DNA of 64,000 nucleotides from Vishniacozyma victoriae (Eukaryota; Basidiomycota; Tremellomycetes; Tremellales; Bulleribasidiaceae): NCBI GenBank assembly GCA_017654735.1, contig JADPYG010000001.1, forward strand, positions 496,001 through 560,000, written 5' to 3'. This document shows, piece by piece, positions 24,511 to 36,951 of the stretch (within the stretch, counting starts at the first letter, position 1; every line of letters begins with the position of its first letter). The notes under the pieces were generated by a model that searched no databases, had not been told where the DNA came from, and saw nothing but the letters and a program-made list of their open reading frames with translations. The translations under genes and the position numbers were made by a program.

Positions 24511-25459
24511 ATGGCTACAATGTCGTCGTTCACCGAGACCATGTTGCAGCGCTACGTCAGTCTTCACACCGTCTAGTAGCAACAAAGCTCGGCTGATGGC
24601 CAGGAAGCCGACTTCAAGAAAGCGACGCAGCACCCTTTTCTGGTTCAAGCAGGCAAAGGGACTCTAGAGAAGGACATCCTCACGAAATGGTGTAGACAAG
24701 ATTACTTGTACGCTTTCGTAGGGTATATCAAGGTAAGTCCATCTGCCCTGGTACTACCTAATGGGAAGGAAGGCTAAAAGGCAGTACGCATCCCTCCTAC
24801 TCTCTCGTCTACCTCTCCCTTCCTCTCCGCCCACTACACCCAAGGAAAAGGCACTATATTCCGCCATAGAACTCTTGACCTTCTCACTATCGAACGTCAA
24901 GCGAGAAACGGACTTCTTTGTCCAGACCGCACAAGCACACGGACTTGATATTCGACCCGATGGGTTAATGCCGATTATTGATGAGTCAAATGGATTGGGG
25001 GAGTATGAAGAGATTACCAGGGCTTATTGTGATTTCTTATGGGGTACTGGAGCTGGAGGGAGTGTGGAGGAGGGTTTGGTATTGTTATGGGGTATGGAGA
25101 AGGTATGTCCTCCTTCCACATTAACTTGAATCAAAGAGCAAAGAGCTGATGATCAGGCATACTTTGAAGCTTGGTCTTTTGCCAAATCACATACCTCACC
25201 TATTCCAAACCCGACAGAAACTCAGAAAGCGTTAGAGAAGTTTATTGATAATTGGACATGTGACGAATTTGTTGGGTTTGTAGATCATTGTAAGGAGGTG
25301 GTTGATGGGTTGGAGTTGGAATCAGATCCGGAAATGTCAAAGAGGTGTGAGCAGGTGAGTAGACTTCATTATAAGAAAAGATATCAGCTTACGGTGTAGG
25401 TGTTTAGACGGGTCTTGTATCTAGAACAGAGATTCTGGCCAGAGGTCGAAGAGCAGTAA
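24511..25459 (+). CDS. TENA/THI-4 family protein
   Basis: Haem-oxygenase-like fold of the TENA/THI-4 (thiaminase II related) family. Exon 1 is MATMSSFTETMLQRY. The next exon reads EADFKKATQHPFLVQAGKGT and then WCRQDYLYAFVGYIK, which carries the family's HPF(L) and QDYLYA segments. It continues YASLLLSRLPLP, a helical middle with ERETDFF-like residues (VKRETDFFVQTAQ), EKAYFEAWSFAKSH and a C-terminal helix RVLYLEQRFWPEVEEQ-stop. Whether it hydrolyses thiamine breakdown products is uncertain, since fungal standalone members are poorly characterised. The first donor is the less common GTCAGT. The downstream neighbour is convergent. Confidence 0.82.
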
Positions 25460-25799
25460 GCGGGACCATCAGTCATTAGGGGAAAGAGTAGTGAAGGGGT
25501 GCATCAGTCTGTAAGACTGAATCGCGGTCACTTTGTTGGATATCGTGCGTTTAGGATATGAAATGAATAAATGCATTGCATGCGTACGACAGCGACCCGT
25601 ATGAAGTATATGTAGAGCATAGATGTAGGGTAATTATGGGGGTTGGTCGAACAGAGCGAAACGGAATAGGAATAGGACAAGAACAACGAGCGGGTATTAC
25701 AGTCATGTACAGGGGAGTGGGATCGAATTGTGTTGGGACGAGATCCAACTGATGTCCGTAGCGGGGTGCGATCATCACAGCGACGACAAGATGAAAGAC
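25460..25799. other. Convergent 3' intergenic region
   Basis: Between the TENA-like stop and the Spo12-like stop. No gene was seen. A short minus-strand open stretch at 25551-25778 has no resemblance to a protein. Confidence 0.45.
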
Positions 25800-26300
25800 T
25801 TAGAAGTCGACCTTTGATTTGTCGGAAGAGTTGTTTCCGCTCGAAGCGAGTTTACTAAGTTGGCTCGAGATTCCAGCTGGCTTTCCCCTGTATGTTAGCT
25901 AGATCCCAGTACAACCATGTTCACTCCCATAGGACATGTATAGGTGATGAAGAGAAAGAGGACTCACTTGGCGAAATGACGTTGCTTGGAGCTAGACAAT
26001 TTAGCAGAACAAGGCGAAAGGACATTATCAGTAGGTGAAACGATCGATCTGTTGGTAAGAATATTTCTCAACTTGATTTTCTCAAATGTGGTAAAGACAC
26101 AAAGGAAGACATACCCCATGTTTCCCTGTTTACCACCTAGCAGACCCTTTTTCTGGAGGAAAGAAGGGGGTTGGGGTTGAGTCGAGACATTGTTGGCGTT
26201 GTTTACCGCTGAGACATTAGGTTTTTCATATTTCTTTCTGGAGGGTTTACTTACCAGTAGAGTTCTGGAGAGGGGCAGTGGGTTGAGATTGGTTGGACAT
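25800..26300 (-). CDS. SPO12: Spo12-family protein (copy 1)
   Basis: Small protein of about 102 residues in five exons, starting MSNQSQPTAPLQNST. It carries the Spo12 family core SPTDNVLSPCSAKLSSSKQ followed by RHFAKGKP, then a Ser-rich C-terminus ending DKSKVDF. In budding yeast, Spo12 is a nucleolar component of the FEAR pathway that helps release Cdc14 at mitotic exit and acts in meiosis. The two Ser-Pro sites inside the core are known Cdk-type sites in the family. The N-terminus is Gln/Pro-rich with no domain. A second Spo12-family gene lies at 44556-45090. Assignment rests on the short core motif, which is highly specific, and on the small size. Confidence 0.85.
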
Positions 26301-26530
26301 TGTTGATGTATGTATGTAAATTATATGAGTGAGGGTGATTGATGTATAGAGTATAGATGTTGTTTTCACAAAGAGGGCAGGGTCCGGAATAGGGGAAGAA
26401 AATCAGGCGCGGCCTATGTCAGCAGCCGGGGGGACCGAATAAAGCATCAGATAATTACGAGTATGACGACTGTCAACTGGAATGACTTTATGATGAACGT
26501 AGACTATGCGTACATGACAAACCAGCAATA

Positions 26531-28172
26531 ATGTCACAATCATCGACGATACCGGCCACACCACCTCATTCAGGATGGACATTCACACAAGGCCTACTCC
26601 TGGGTCAAGCATCATTCGTGGTCCTCTGTCTGATCTTCATTCGTTATGTCGTATTCCAACCAGCGGAAGACGTAGATCAAGAGGAATGGCAAAGAAGGAG
26701 GGATGAGAGGAGGAAGGTACGTCCTATCATACATACGGTGACATGGCTGAAGGGATAGAAAGTCTTGTTGTCGACGAATGTCGTCCCACCGCCTGTGCCG
26801 AGTCAGATTCTGGGCAAGACGGGGTACGAAATGGCGACCCACCCAGCAGAGTCGACGGACTGGTTGAACGTCCTAGGTGCTCAGGTCAGCTCGCATCACA
26901 CGTACGTAGACATAAGCTGATCGATAGATATTGCAGGGGTACAGGAACGATATGTTATCGAATGGAGGTGAGGAGGGGGCTAGGCAAAAGATTGAAAAGT
27001 GGTTGAATCCCGATGGCGGCTTGAGCTGGATCGTGAGTCACGCAGGCTTCATGAGTATGGATGGAAGGTGACAGAAAGGACCCTATACAAGTCACAGCAC
27101 TATCCCTGGGCTCGGCTTACCCACTCTTATCAAATGCTAGAATAAGACCGTCAGACGGTCAAGGTCATATCGTAAGCTGCCACGAACTGGTCCAGTCCAC
27201 ACCTAGCTGATCAGTCAGCGAGCAGAGATCGATATCGATTACCTCGATACCACTTCCCTCTCCCTTTCTACATCTCTACTCATCAATTTCCCCCGACCGA
27301 GATTCGCCGTTCTACCCGTCTCGCTAGGTGTTCAACTAGCTTCTATCGGCGGGACTGTAAGCTGCCCGCTTACTCTCGATACGGTAGCTGACGAGTAGAT
27401 GAGCGTCCAGATTCACGACCCCGTTGAAGAGCGTCAACAACTCCATGTCTGCTTGTTGCCCGATTTCCACCTGAATCTCAAGACTACCACCCTCCTAGGA
27501 AGTCGCGCGAAACTCCAAGGTGAATAATCATACTCGACTGAGCTGATTGTAGATATCCCCAAACTTGAACAACTCATCATGACCCGTCTCCGAAGTATCA
27601 TTCAAGATCGACTAGTCCACCCAAATCACCTCACTCTCACCCTACCCCGCCTCCAGACAACTCAACAAGGCGTACCGATCGTCAACGACCTAGGGCAGCG
27701 CGCTGTCGAAGCTGTTCGCGAAGGGATTTCAAAAGCAGCTGCTGATCTCATTAACCTTGGTCCTGGACCCGATTCCCTACCAGCAGGAAGCGTCGATTCA
27801 ACCCAGCAAGAGTCACATTTACCTTCCCCACCAGCTTCACCGCCACTCGGTCGGAAACGTATACCTATGCCAGCTGGGTTCCCGGGATATTCAAATGGTT
27901 CAATGGATTCTCCCGGCTTGACTCCAACACCAGGCGACTCTCGCCGCCAAATTCAAAGACCACAAATGAGCGCTCAATCCTCCGCTCTGAGGATACCAGG
28001 TGGATTACCACCAACAGGAAGGACGTCTTCGGCAGCACCTAGTTCAAGCCGTGGACTTGCTTCTGGCCAAGAGTCGAGTAACAACAATAGTCAATTTAGA
28101 TTTAGAGGTCAATTTGCTTCACAACCTCCTACCCCTGGTGGATTGGGGGCACTTAATTCTCGCGCATCATAG
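26531..28172 (+). CDS. MMM1: MMM1, ERMES complex subunit
   Basis: ER-membrane subunit of the ER-mitochondria encounter structure; its SMP domain transfers phospholipids. The N-terminus is lumenal and is followed by the single transmembrane segment in GWTFTQGLLLGQASFVVLCL and IFIRYVVF, a family hallmark. The SMP domain includes HPAESTDWLNVLGAQ, ALSLGSAYPLLSNARIRPS, EIDIDYLDTTSLSLS and SIGGTMSVQIHDP. The C-terminal half is Pro/Ser/Gln-rich low complexity, longer than in ascomycetes. About eight exons give about 430 residues. The start is 26531 (MSQSSTIPATPP). Complete. Confidence 0.95.
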
Positions 28173-28480
28173 TCTCCAAATACATTATTATAATATTGCA
28201 TAGGTCTCATGCATCTTTCCCATCATCATGCCGAGTTGTAGACTACGTCGGCTTTGTTGACCCGTCGGCCGAGTTCGGTCAAATCCGACCGATCAAGAAG
28301 AGTGGTCTATTGATGGCTTTATTTCTGTCTCTCTTTAGCCCATACCTCATACTTTGCTTACTTGTATACTCTGTGAATAGATATAGATGCCCGAGGTCGT
28401 TATGTGTATATCACCGAGCTGTCTATAATACTCATGTTACTACAACATCGTACATCGACCGGAAAATACGACACTCGACA
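28173..28480. other. Intergenic region MMM1 to MFS transporter
   Basis: About 308 bases in the same orientation as both neighbours. It holds the MMM1 3' UTR and the transporter promoter. An open stretch in frame with the transporter runs upstream from 28481, but the ATG at 28481 gives the normal cytosolic N-terminus. No other gene was seen. Confidence 0.45.
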
Positions 28481-30551
28481 ATGGTCGACGATCCCCCACG
28501 CAGGGGCACTACTGGTCCAATCGCTTACCCCGCCGCTGGCGATACAAGTCCAGACGTAATGAGCGGGACAGTGATCGACGATACACAAACCGAATCGAGG
28601 CCGAGCACCGGTACGACAGCTGTCCATAATGCCGAGACTCGATCGAATCAGTCGCATAGTGAACAAGATCATCAATCCAGTGACCGGGGGAGAGATGAGG
28701 AGGGATTGAGGTTCCCGCCTGCGTCACGAACTATGACTTCCACTGGGAAACCGTATTCGTATTTCTCAAGTGGGATGAAGTGGTTCATCGTTACTCTTGC
28801 TGGTATAGCTGCTGTCTTTTCTCCAATCAGGTATGTCTATCCCACTATTCATTTTTGGCCATGGCCCATAGGCAGAACGCTGATGTCAGTTCAAATATCT
28901 TCGTGCCCGCCATCCCGACTCTCGCTCGCGAGTTTAATCGAGGAGAAGAACAGATCTCTCTGGCAATAACCGTCTACCTAATATTCCAAGCTGTAACACC
29001 CTCATTCTTCGGCGCTCTAAGCGACACCTACGGCCGTCGACCAGTCTACATCTCCACGTTAACACTCTACCTAGGCGCCAACGTCGGTCTGGCATTATGT
29101 CCAACATCGGCATATTGGCTCTTACTAGTCTTACGAGCCGTGCAAGCTACCGGCGGATCAGCTGTTATTTCAATTGGATCTGGGACGATTTCAGATATAG
29201 CTGAACCAGGCGAGAGGGGGAAGTTCATGGCACTCTTTCAGGGGAGTTCAATGTTTGGTCCTGCCTTCGGGCCTTTGCTTGGAGGAGTGTTTGCTCAGAC
29301 TTTGGGATGGAGATCAATATTTTGGTTCTTGGCTATCGCTACTGGTGTGATACTTATTCCACTTATCTTGTAAGTACGATCTTTACAAAGTGGGGTTTAG
29401 TCTGACAGATAGTCTGATGCCAGAAACATTAAGGTCGATAGTGGGAGATGGATCAATACCGCCTCCACCACTCAACATGAGTCCTCCGATGTTATGGCGC
29501 CATCGAAAGGTCAAGCATGAATTAGCGAAAACAGGGGAGGAAGGCGAACATATCGATAGACCACCTCGGAAAAAGGTACGTTCTATCTAATGGAGTACAG
29601 AAGGTGCTGATGGGTAGTATCAACCGCTATCATCATTTCTGATCTTACTCACTAAACCGGAGATTACACTTGCTTTCATCTTTACTTCTCTACTATATAT
29701 GGAGTTTTACTGTGTCGTGTGAGTCTACTCATCTGTTCTGTTCGTAGCAAATCGCTGATTCCAGAACGGTATTCTCAACAGTCTTAAAGGACAAATACAA
29801 CTTAACAGAACTTCAAATTGGTCTTTGCTATTTGTTCGCCCTCCCCCAACCTCTTCAAATTCCAAGCTGACAAACCAGACCATCGGGATTCGGATCTATT
29901 CTATCAAGTTACCTCAACGGTCTTCAGGTAGATTACTTATATCGAAAAGAAGTAGCAAGAGCTGGAGGAGATCATAAGAAAGTAGGAGAGGAATTCAGGT
30001 TGGAACGAACGAGATTAAGGTGTTTATATCCTTTCGCCCTGTAAGCTAGACCGCTCATGTTCTCGACTCAGCTGATGATCAGATGCTTCTTGATAGGGGC
30101 AACATCTTTAGGGTGGACCTTACAGGCTCGTGCGCCACTTGCTGCTGTACTTGTTATGGGATTCTTTGTGGGTTTGGGGACCGGGACGAATAATACAGGT
30201 AAGTCCTCCGAACCCGTTCAAGGACGATAGCTAATCACCAGCAACGCTATACGGCCAAGACTTGACTCCAGGTAAAGGCGGAGCTGTATCAGCGTCTGTA
30301 GGTCCATTTCTCCAGATCAAATACCCTAGTTGACGAAGCAGTTGAACCTGGTCAGATGCCTGTTTGGAGCAGTAGGCACATCAGTCATTCAAATCATGTA
30401 CTCCTCAGCGCTAGGTGCCGGTTGGACATTCGTCTTACTTACTGGGATCTGTATCATCTCGTTCCCATTCACGATCATGGTAGTACTGCGACATGGCAGG
30501 CAATGGCGGGAGAAGAGGGTCGAAAAGAGGAAAGAGAAGGGGAAGAAGTAG
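28481..30551 (+). CDS. MFS drug:H+ antiporter (DHA1-like)
   Basis: Twelve-helix plasma-membrane transporter of the major facilitator superfamily. A long hydrophilic, Thr/Ser/Asp-rich N-terminus (MVDDPPRRGTTGPIAY) precedes TM1 (GMKWFIVTLAGIAAVFSPI). Then come NIFVPAIPTLAREFNRGEEQ, the loop 2-3 motif GALSDTYGRRPVY and the antiporter motif C with GPAFGPLLGG in TM5. The central loop begins PETLRSIVGDGS. The junction before it uses an acceptor after CTGACAGATAG, giving ...IFLMPETLR. The second half has LYGQDLTPGKGGAVSASLNL and a very basic tail (KRVEKRKEKGKK). Fungal DHA1 members export drugs, polyamines or organic acids. The substrate is not predictable here. Confidence 0.9.
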
Positions 30552-30706
30552 AACATTGTATCTCTTTACATAGATATTGCTGTTGTACATATATCTAAAC
30601 ACCTTTTTGTAGCTATAGTATGTATTTCCCGTCTTGCCCTTCTTTCCCCTTGATCCTCACGTATTACTACCTCGGACAAACCTTGCCCAGATTTCGGATT
30701 GGGACC

Positions 30707-32226
30707 CTACGATGAGGGTAACGGTCTCCCAGCAGGGGTGGCAAACGGCCTATCTCTCACACTGGGCGTGTAATCCGACATAGAGAAGCTCTGGGGTTCC
30801 ATTTCGACTTCCAATCCCGGCTCCGGCTCCGGGTCGACCGTCTACAAGTTAGGATCGTCCGGATGAGAAGTGAGGAGCTTACTACGACCTGTCCATCAGT
30901 TTCCTGGTATTTCGATGAAATGGAGAAACTCACAAGAGCTTCTGTAGACATGAAGTTCCAAGCTTTTCGATCGTGTCGTAATGTGAATCGGTAATTGAGT
31001 ACAGCTGAAAGTCAGTTGATTTCCCCTGGACGGCATTTGGTCTGAGACGACACACCCATAAGCATGACTGCAGGGATCTTGCCTTGACAAGTGCTACCGA
31101 TCAACTCAGACTCTTTCACCTGGCAAGACTTACATGTACAGGAATGCCATGAGGGTATGAGTATCAACACTGTATTGGATCGACATAGTGATTGCAGCCA
31201 AGGTGGGCAGCATCTGAGTCTCTACCGTATAGCTATTCATTAGATGTGCACACTGTCACAGGGAAAATAGCTCACATGATGATTCGCTTGATCAACGCAT
31301 CGGTGCGAGTCCATCCGCCCTGGCATTTCCTCAGACCGATGGCAATGGCCACAGTCAAGAGGGTATCCACTATGATCATCGAGTAGAGCTATTCATTAAT
31401 TAGTAACCGTAAGAAGTAGGCAACGTACGTGAACGTATGTGTAAGGTTTGATAAGCTGGCGATCAGCAGCTTCATTGTAGCAGGCAGCATGACTTACGAT
31501 AAAGACATCAAGATCGAGACGAGTATAGACCATAGCATGTCGAGCGATGATGGATCCGGTATCTATAATTCTATCCCGTCAGCCGTGTTCATTTATCGTC
31601 CACCGTGAAAAGGCTTACATGAATGGTATCACTACCCATAAAATCCATTTCCTGTTGCCATTGAGGCTGTAGGCCCGATCAAGATTGAACATCTGGCAGG
31701 CGACAATTACACCTTGATCCAGGATAATAAGCCACGAAACCCCTTCTTAATCAGCGCGACGAGATGAGGAACAGGGATGAGGGGACGTACAGTCTTTCTC
31801 GATGAAATGGGAGAATTGACCATAGTGAACCACAAAAAGCTGATAGAACCAGATCATACAAAGTGCGCTAGCAGCTATAGAAATAATCGTGACCCAGTAC
31901 TGATCAGGTCAGCAGAAGTCTCCTCATGTTTATTGGTGTAGAAGGACTGACTACGATGTACTTGATAAAGCGCCTTTCTTCCCGAGACCAAGCGGCCCAA
32001 TGCCAGGTTTGTGACATAAGGACACCAAGCATAAATAGATTGAGTACATAGCTGTCCATCAGCTTTGAGATCAAGAGAGCCGATGAGCTTACCCCATTAT
32101 GTATGGTCCTAAGCTATTCCCAAGATTTGCGACGAACGGTCCCCGGATCGCAGCCTCTTTCAAGATCGCGAGTTGGTCCGGTGTCGGTGTAGGCATATCC
32201 CCCCCAGGAGAATGTTGAAAGACCAT
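30707..32226 (-). CDS. Seven-helix membrane protein, array member A (DUF6534-like)
   Basis: About 350 residues in about ten exons. The short outer N-terminus is MVFQHSPGGDMPTPTPDQ, then the array signature KEAAIRGPF and GPYIMG. Helices: YVLNLFMLGVLMSQTWHWAAW; YWVTIISIAASALCMIWFYQ; VSWLIILDQGVIVACQMFNL; and further on SMIIVDTLLTVAIAIGLRK, the loop HTDALIKRII, helix 6 and CQGKIPAVMLMAVLNYR. Layout and the final LNYR resemble basidiomycete DUF6534 proteins. The tail is QSFSMSDYTPSVRDRPF then ATPAGRPLPSS. The start at 32226 was preferred over 32292 because the N-terminal length then matches the other members. Function unknown. Confidence 0.82.
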
Positions 32227-32883
32227 TTGTCTGAGCGGAATTTGCGTGTTGAGGGACAGTGAAGGCGATGGAATGATTGTTGGCGGTCTCATATTAGGGA
32301 GTGAGCGAGCCGTATCTTCGAATCTACCTTAACAACCACCCGAAGGGCCCAATTGTAGCTTCCGACGTCGATCCTCCAAGATATCGCATGGTGGGGACCA
32401 GGGACAGGCACACATGCCTGCTTCGAAATCAGGATGCAAGGAGAAGCGGCATCAAGCAGATCGGGGCGGGAAGTTTAATCTTGGGATTTGACAAGTACGT
32501 GTTTGATCATAAAGTGAAGCAAAGGAGGTCGTGGTCGTTGTCGTTTTCGCAATCGGACTGACATTTGAGGGCGGCTCCGAAGGGCGTTCCTTTGACGGGA
32601 GATGAGATTGACTTATGAGAGTCCAATCGACAAGGGGCGGGTTTATGCGCACCATGGCTTCTTGAGGCACCGGCCATCCCGGCCATTCCCCACCAGGTTT
32701 AGGTTTCATAGGTCGTTAAGTGCAGTGTATCCATCACTCGAGCTTAGGACAGAGCACCTGTGTTGTGCGTTCTAGATGGTGTGGAAAATACCGGTATAGA
32801 CAAGTCATTCATAACCTTATCTCCCAAACTTGCAAAATCTATAATCATACGACTCGTGGCGCCACCACCCAGCTTCATCTAGT
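32227..32883. promoter_or_regulatory. Intergenic region between array genes A and B
   Basis: About 657 bases with no supported gene. It contains ggggaccagggaca (about 32393-32406), also found upstream of member B, and GGCACCGGCCATCCC (32667-32681), found identically upstream of member D. This is the likely promoter of member A plus the 3' UTR of member B. Confidence 0.5.
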
Positions 32884-34419
32884 CTACATAGCAGTCGATT
32901 GTTGACCAACATAAACGAAAGGCCTCTCATTCACGCTCGGGGTATAGTTTCCCATGGCGAAACTTTGGTCTTGAGAGGTCTAGAGATCAGCTAATGATTG
33001 ATGAGGTATTTGGCGACTCACGATATCGTTCTTGGAATCCTGTTCTGGATGATGGACCTGCTTGTCAGTCGCTAATCTGATCTGGGTATAGAGTGCTGAC
33101 GAGAGCATCTGTCGACATGAAGTTTGATGCCTTGGTTCTTTGAAGGGTGAAACGATAGTTGAGCACAGCTTGCTATCAGTCTTGCTTTTCTGGAACAGGT
33201 TAGGCATTCTGAGCAGACTCACCCATGAGCATGACTGCTGGGATCTTTCCTTGGCAGGTGCTGTCATTTAGCTCCAGAATATCAGCGAGACAGACATGGA
33301 CTTACATGTACAAGAAAGCCATTTGGGTGAAATTGTCGACACTGTACTGGATTGACATGACAATAGCGGCGAGAGTCGGGAAAAGTTGAGTCTCAACAGT
33401 GTAGCTATCCATTAGCGACGATTTCAGCGCATTGAGAAGAGCGTACACGATGATACGCTTGATCAAGATATCGGTATGACTCCAGCCTGTCTTGGACTTC
33501 CTGAGTCCAACGGCGATCGCGACAGTCAAGCTAGTATCGACTACGATCATGGAGTAGAACTGATCCGTCAGCTGATGAACAACGAGCGAAAAGGTGATGA
33601 CCGTACGTGAGTGTAGGTATAAGGTCTGATAAGCTGTTAGGTCAGCGTCGGCTACTTTCAGGTGGTATGACTGACCATAGTAACGTTGGCGTTCGGATGA
33701 GTGAATACTACCACCTGTCGAGCGATAACACAAGCAGTGTCACCGAGTCTGCGTTGATCGTAAGCCTTGGACAATATTCCGTCTCCCAGCAGCGGCAGAC
33801 TTACACGAATGGAATGATAGCTATCAAGACCCACTTGCTCTTCCCGTTCAACCTGTAGGCTCTTTCGAGATTGAAGATCTGACAAGCGATGATGGCGGAC
33901 TCATCCAACACAGGGAGCCACGAGAACCCTGGATATCAGTCACACATCAGAAAGTTCATCGGGGGGATGCACTTACACTCATTATTTACGAACTGGGAGA
34001 ATGTACCGTAGTGGATGATGAATAGCTGATAGAACCAGATCACAAGGAGGATACTGTTGGCCAGGGAGAAAACTGAGACCCAATACTAGACCGTCACTTT
34101 AGAGGAAGTCAGATCAAGGACAGACTCACGACTATAACGCGGATGAAGGTTCTTTCTTTCTTTGTCCACGCAGCCCAGTACCAGACTTGCGACATGAGGA
34201 TACCGAGCATGATAAGATTGATGACATAACTGATCATCAGCTTAGGCTACGCCACCTTCCTCAAGGTACAGGTACTCACCCCATTACATATGGGCCTATA
34301 CTGTCACCAAGGTTCGTGATGAACTCATTTCTTATTCCAGCTTCTTTATACATGGCGATTTTCTCAGGCGAGAGTCCATTTGGACCTCCAGCTCCGGCAG
34401 GTGGCCCGTGTACGTCCAT
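32884..34419 (-). CDS. Seven-helix membrane protein, array member B (DUF6534-like)
   Basis: Paralogue of the neighbouring minus-strand genes. N-terminus MDVHGPPAGAGGPNGLSPEK, then KEAGIRNEFITNLGDSIGPY. The TM5-6 region reads VVDTSLTVAIAVGLRKSKTG then HTDILIKRIIVY; helices 6-7 have YTVETQLFPTLAAIVMSIQY and CQGKIPAVMLMAVLNYR. The loop HPNANVTMV before TM5 recurs in member C. The tail is DQSFAMGNYTPSVNERPF then VYVGQQSTAM-stop, nearly the same as member A, so A and B are a recent pair. Stop at 32884-32886. The start at 34419 aligns with the other members; an upstream in-frame Met at 34503 would add a hydrophobic stretch and is less likely. Confidence 0.85.
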
Positions 34420-35391
34420 TGGAGGTTTCAGTTGATGGGTGAGTGATAAACGCAGAGAGAATAGTGAGAAAAGGATGGGCGACCTATTGTTTATCACAAT
34501 CACTTACCCGATCGTAGTGGATCATCTCATTCAACCCAGTCAAAGGGTCCGATCGAAGCTTGTGCGAGGAGTACAGACAATCCAAATATATACCGGACAT
34601 CGCAGGTGGGCGGGGACCAGGGACACATGTCCGCTTGGCAAACAAAGTCCAATGGCAGAGGGGGTCCGTGCGAGGGAGGAAAGGACCGAGAATTGACCGT
34701 TTCAAATGAAAAGGACAGGGAATGGAACGATGTCGTAATGCGCTTCGCAGACTGCGGATCTGGCGCTGGCTGGAGACATATGACCCTGTCGCATACTTAT
34801 CGACAAAAGGCGAAAGATCTCCTTTGGGTTCCTTATCCCTTCCTTTAGTCGGAGCCGAAGAGTGAAGGCGCCTTAAACGTCTTCTTATGGTTCAGATTGT
34901 GTCCTTTTATCGACTGCCAAGGGGTACCTTTAAGCCACAAGCGGACAGAGGTGGCTTTGCGTCTTGTGTGCGCGGAGACAAGGCACCGGTAATCGCAGCT
35001 ATAGTTCTTAGACTGCTGTCCGTGTGTGGATTCTGGATGCGGCTGAGCACAAACGCCGAGCCGCTGTATCTTATTCGATTAGGATTTACGACATATCTCA
35101 AGACGTACGTTGTACGGACCACGAAGTGGTGAATCAGACGCAGAGGCTACTCTGAGAGTGCGCTACGGTGCCGCCCAGCGAGCTTGCCTTGACCCTTACA
35201 CCACGTGTTGCAGCACTCTTCATCCGGTTACAGTCCATCTCAATTCGGTACCATGACTATTTCATATCGCTAGTAGAATTTACAGTCACTACTCTTTGCA
35301 GTCTCAATACTTACATCCTAACGACAATTACGAGCATCCGACATCGTCCCTCATTACGAAGCCTCAGGACTGCCCATAGCCAAACTAGCGG
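34420..35391. other. Intergenic region between array genes B and C
   Basis: About 970 bases. It includes ggggaccagggaca at 34612-34625, shared with the region upstream of member A. A plus-strand open stretch at 34887-35132 shows no resemblance to a protein or to the array family, and I see no remnant exon of the array. The part near 34420-34860 is likely the promoter of member B. Confidence 0.45.
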
Positions 35392-36951
35392 CTATTTTCC
35401 AAGAGTGGCCACAGGCAATTGCCAATCGTGATTGTCGGCATTGTCGTGACTGGTGGCATGGTAGTCTACCATAGGGATACTCTGAGTCTCGGAAATCTAT
35501 CTGTCAGGTCACGATGAGCAAGAGATTATAGTCTCTTACCACGTCGTTTTTGGATCCCAGTCCTGAACGTGAAACCTGTGTGTCAGCGTATCTTCGACAA
35601 TCGAGCACCTGGAATCGACTCACGAGAGCTTCGGTAGACATGAACTTCGACAACTTTGTCTCTCGCTGAAGGGCAAATCGGTAGTTGAGCACCGCTGATC
35701 ATCAATTCAGATAGCTCGCGACTCCGCTTGTTTTGGGACTATTGGATGGGACATACCCATAAGCATGACCGCTGGTATCTTTCCTTGACAGATACTGGGA
35801 GTCAGCCTTCAGACCAGGATCGAATTGCGCTTAATTCACATGTATAAGAAAGCCATGGTCGTATACCTGTCGACAGTAAACTGGATCGACATGGTGATGG
35901 CAGCCAATGTGGGCAATAGCTGGGTCTGAATCGTGTAGCTGACCATCAGCTACAGTAAACCCCCAATACGAGGTGGAGATCACGCACTTTATGATGCGCT
36001 TGATCAACGCATCCGTATGGCTCCACCCAGTCTTGGACTTCCTCAGCCCAATGCCAATCGCGATTGTCAACGATGCGTCGATGACTATCATCGTGTAGAA
36101 CTGCTAATCAGCGTGTGGCACGTTTGACAATGTTGAGACGTACATGGATATAAGTGTAAGGCCTAATAAGCTGACAATCAGCACTTTTCATCGCCGCTAC
36201 AGGTGGAACGACTTGCCGAAGGGATGTTGGCATTGGGGTGGGTGTATGTCACGACCTGTCGAGCGATTACGCATCCACAATCTCCAAGGCTATCCTCGGT
36301 CAGCTGCTGACTTAGCCAAGAGCGGCACGAACTCACATAAAAGGCATAACAGCGATGAGAATCCACTTGTTTTGCCCATTTAGCCTGTAAGCTCTGTCGA
36401 GGTTGAAGCCCTGACACGCGATGATGACACATTCGTCCAAGACTGGAAGCCATGAGAACCCTGATATTCAGTGACTTGGCCATCGACTAGTCATGGAATG
36501 TAGACGTACAGTTGCTGTCGAAGAATGGAGAGAACGTACCATATCCGACGACCAGAATATGGTAAAACCAGATCATACACAGTATGCCGGATGCCAGGGA
36601 GAAGAAGGATACCCAGTACTGAAGGTTTAGTAGAATCCGAAGTGATGTTTGGAGACAACTCACCACGATGATGCGGATCAATGGCTTTTCCCTTTTGGTC
36701 CAAGCTGCCCAATGCCACACTTGCGAAATCAAAATACCAAGCATGACTAGATTGATGACATATCTTGCCGTAAGCTTACAAGTCACGGATGTGGACAAAA
36801 TCACTCACCCCATCACATACGGTCCTATAGCATATCCCGGATTGGACGTGAATTGCTTACGGATCCCAGCTTCCTTGAGTAATGCGATCTGTTCAGGGGA
36901 TGGCGCGTGACCACCAGCTCCTGGTCCATGTTGTGCAGTACTTGCGTTCAT
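35392..36951 (-). CDS. Seven-helix membrane protein, array member C (DUF6534-like)
   Basis: Start MNASTAQHGPGAGGHAPSPE, then LKEAGIRKQF and AIGPYVMG. Helices include the NLVMLGILISQVWHWAAW segment, YWVSFFSLASGILCMIWFYH, and the TM5 segment VIDASLTIAIGIGLRKSKTG, followed by HTDALIKRII and YTIQTQLLPTLAAITMSIQF. MSTEAL closes the segment after LNYR. The tail is spliced as VSRSGLGSKNDV + ISETQSIPMVDYHATSH, then NHDWQLPVATLGK-stop at 35392-35394. The tail frame was chosen because it restores the array motif (S-I-x-M ... DWQLP) shared with member D; the other frame would read IDFRDSE. Function unknown. Confidence 0.82.

Noticed and set aside
34887..35132. Small plus-strand gene between array members B and C
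   Set aside because: The 81-codon frame has no start context, no splice partner and no resemblance to any protein, and the composition is like intergenic DNA.
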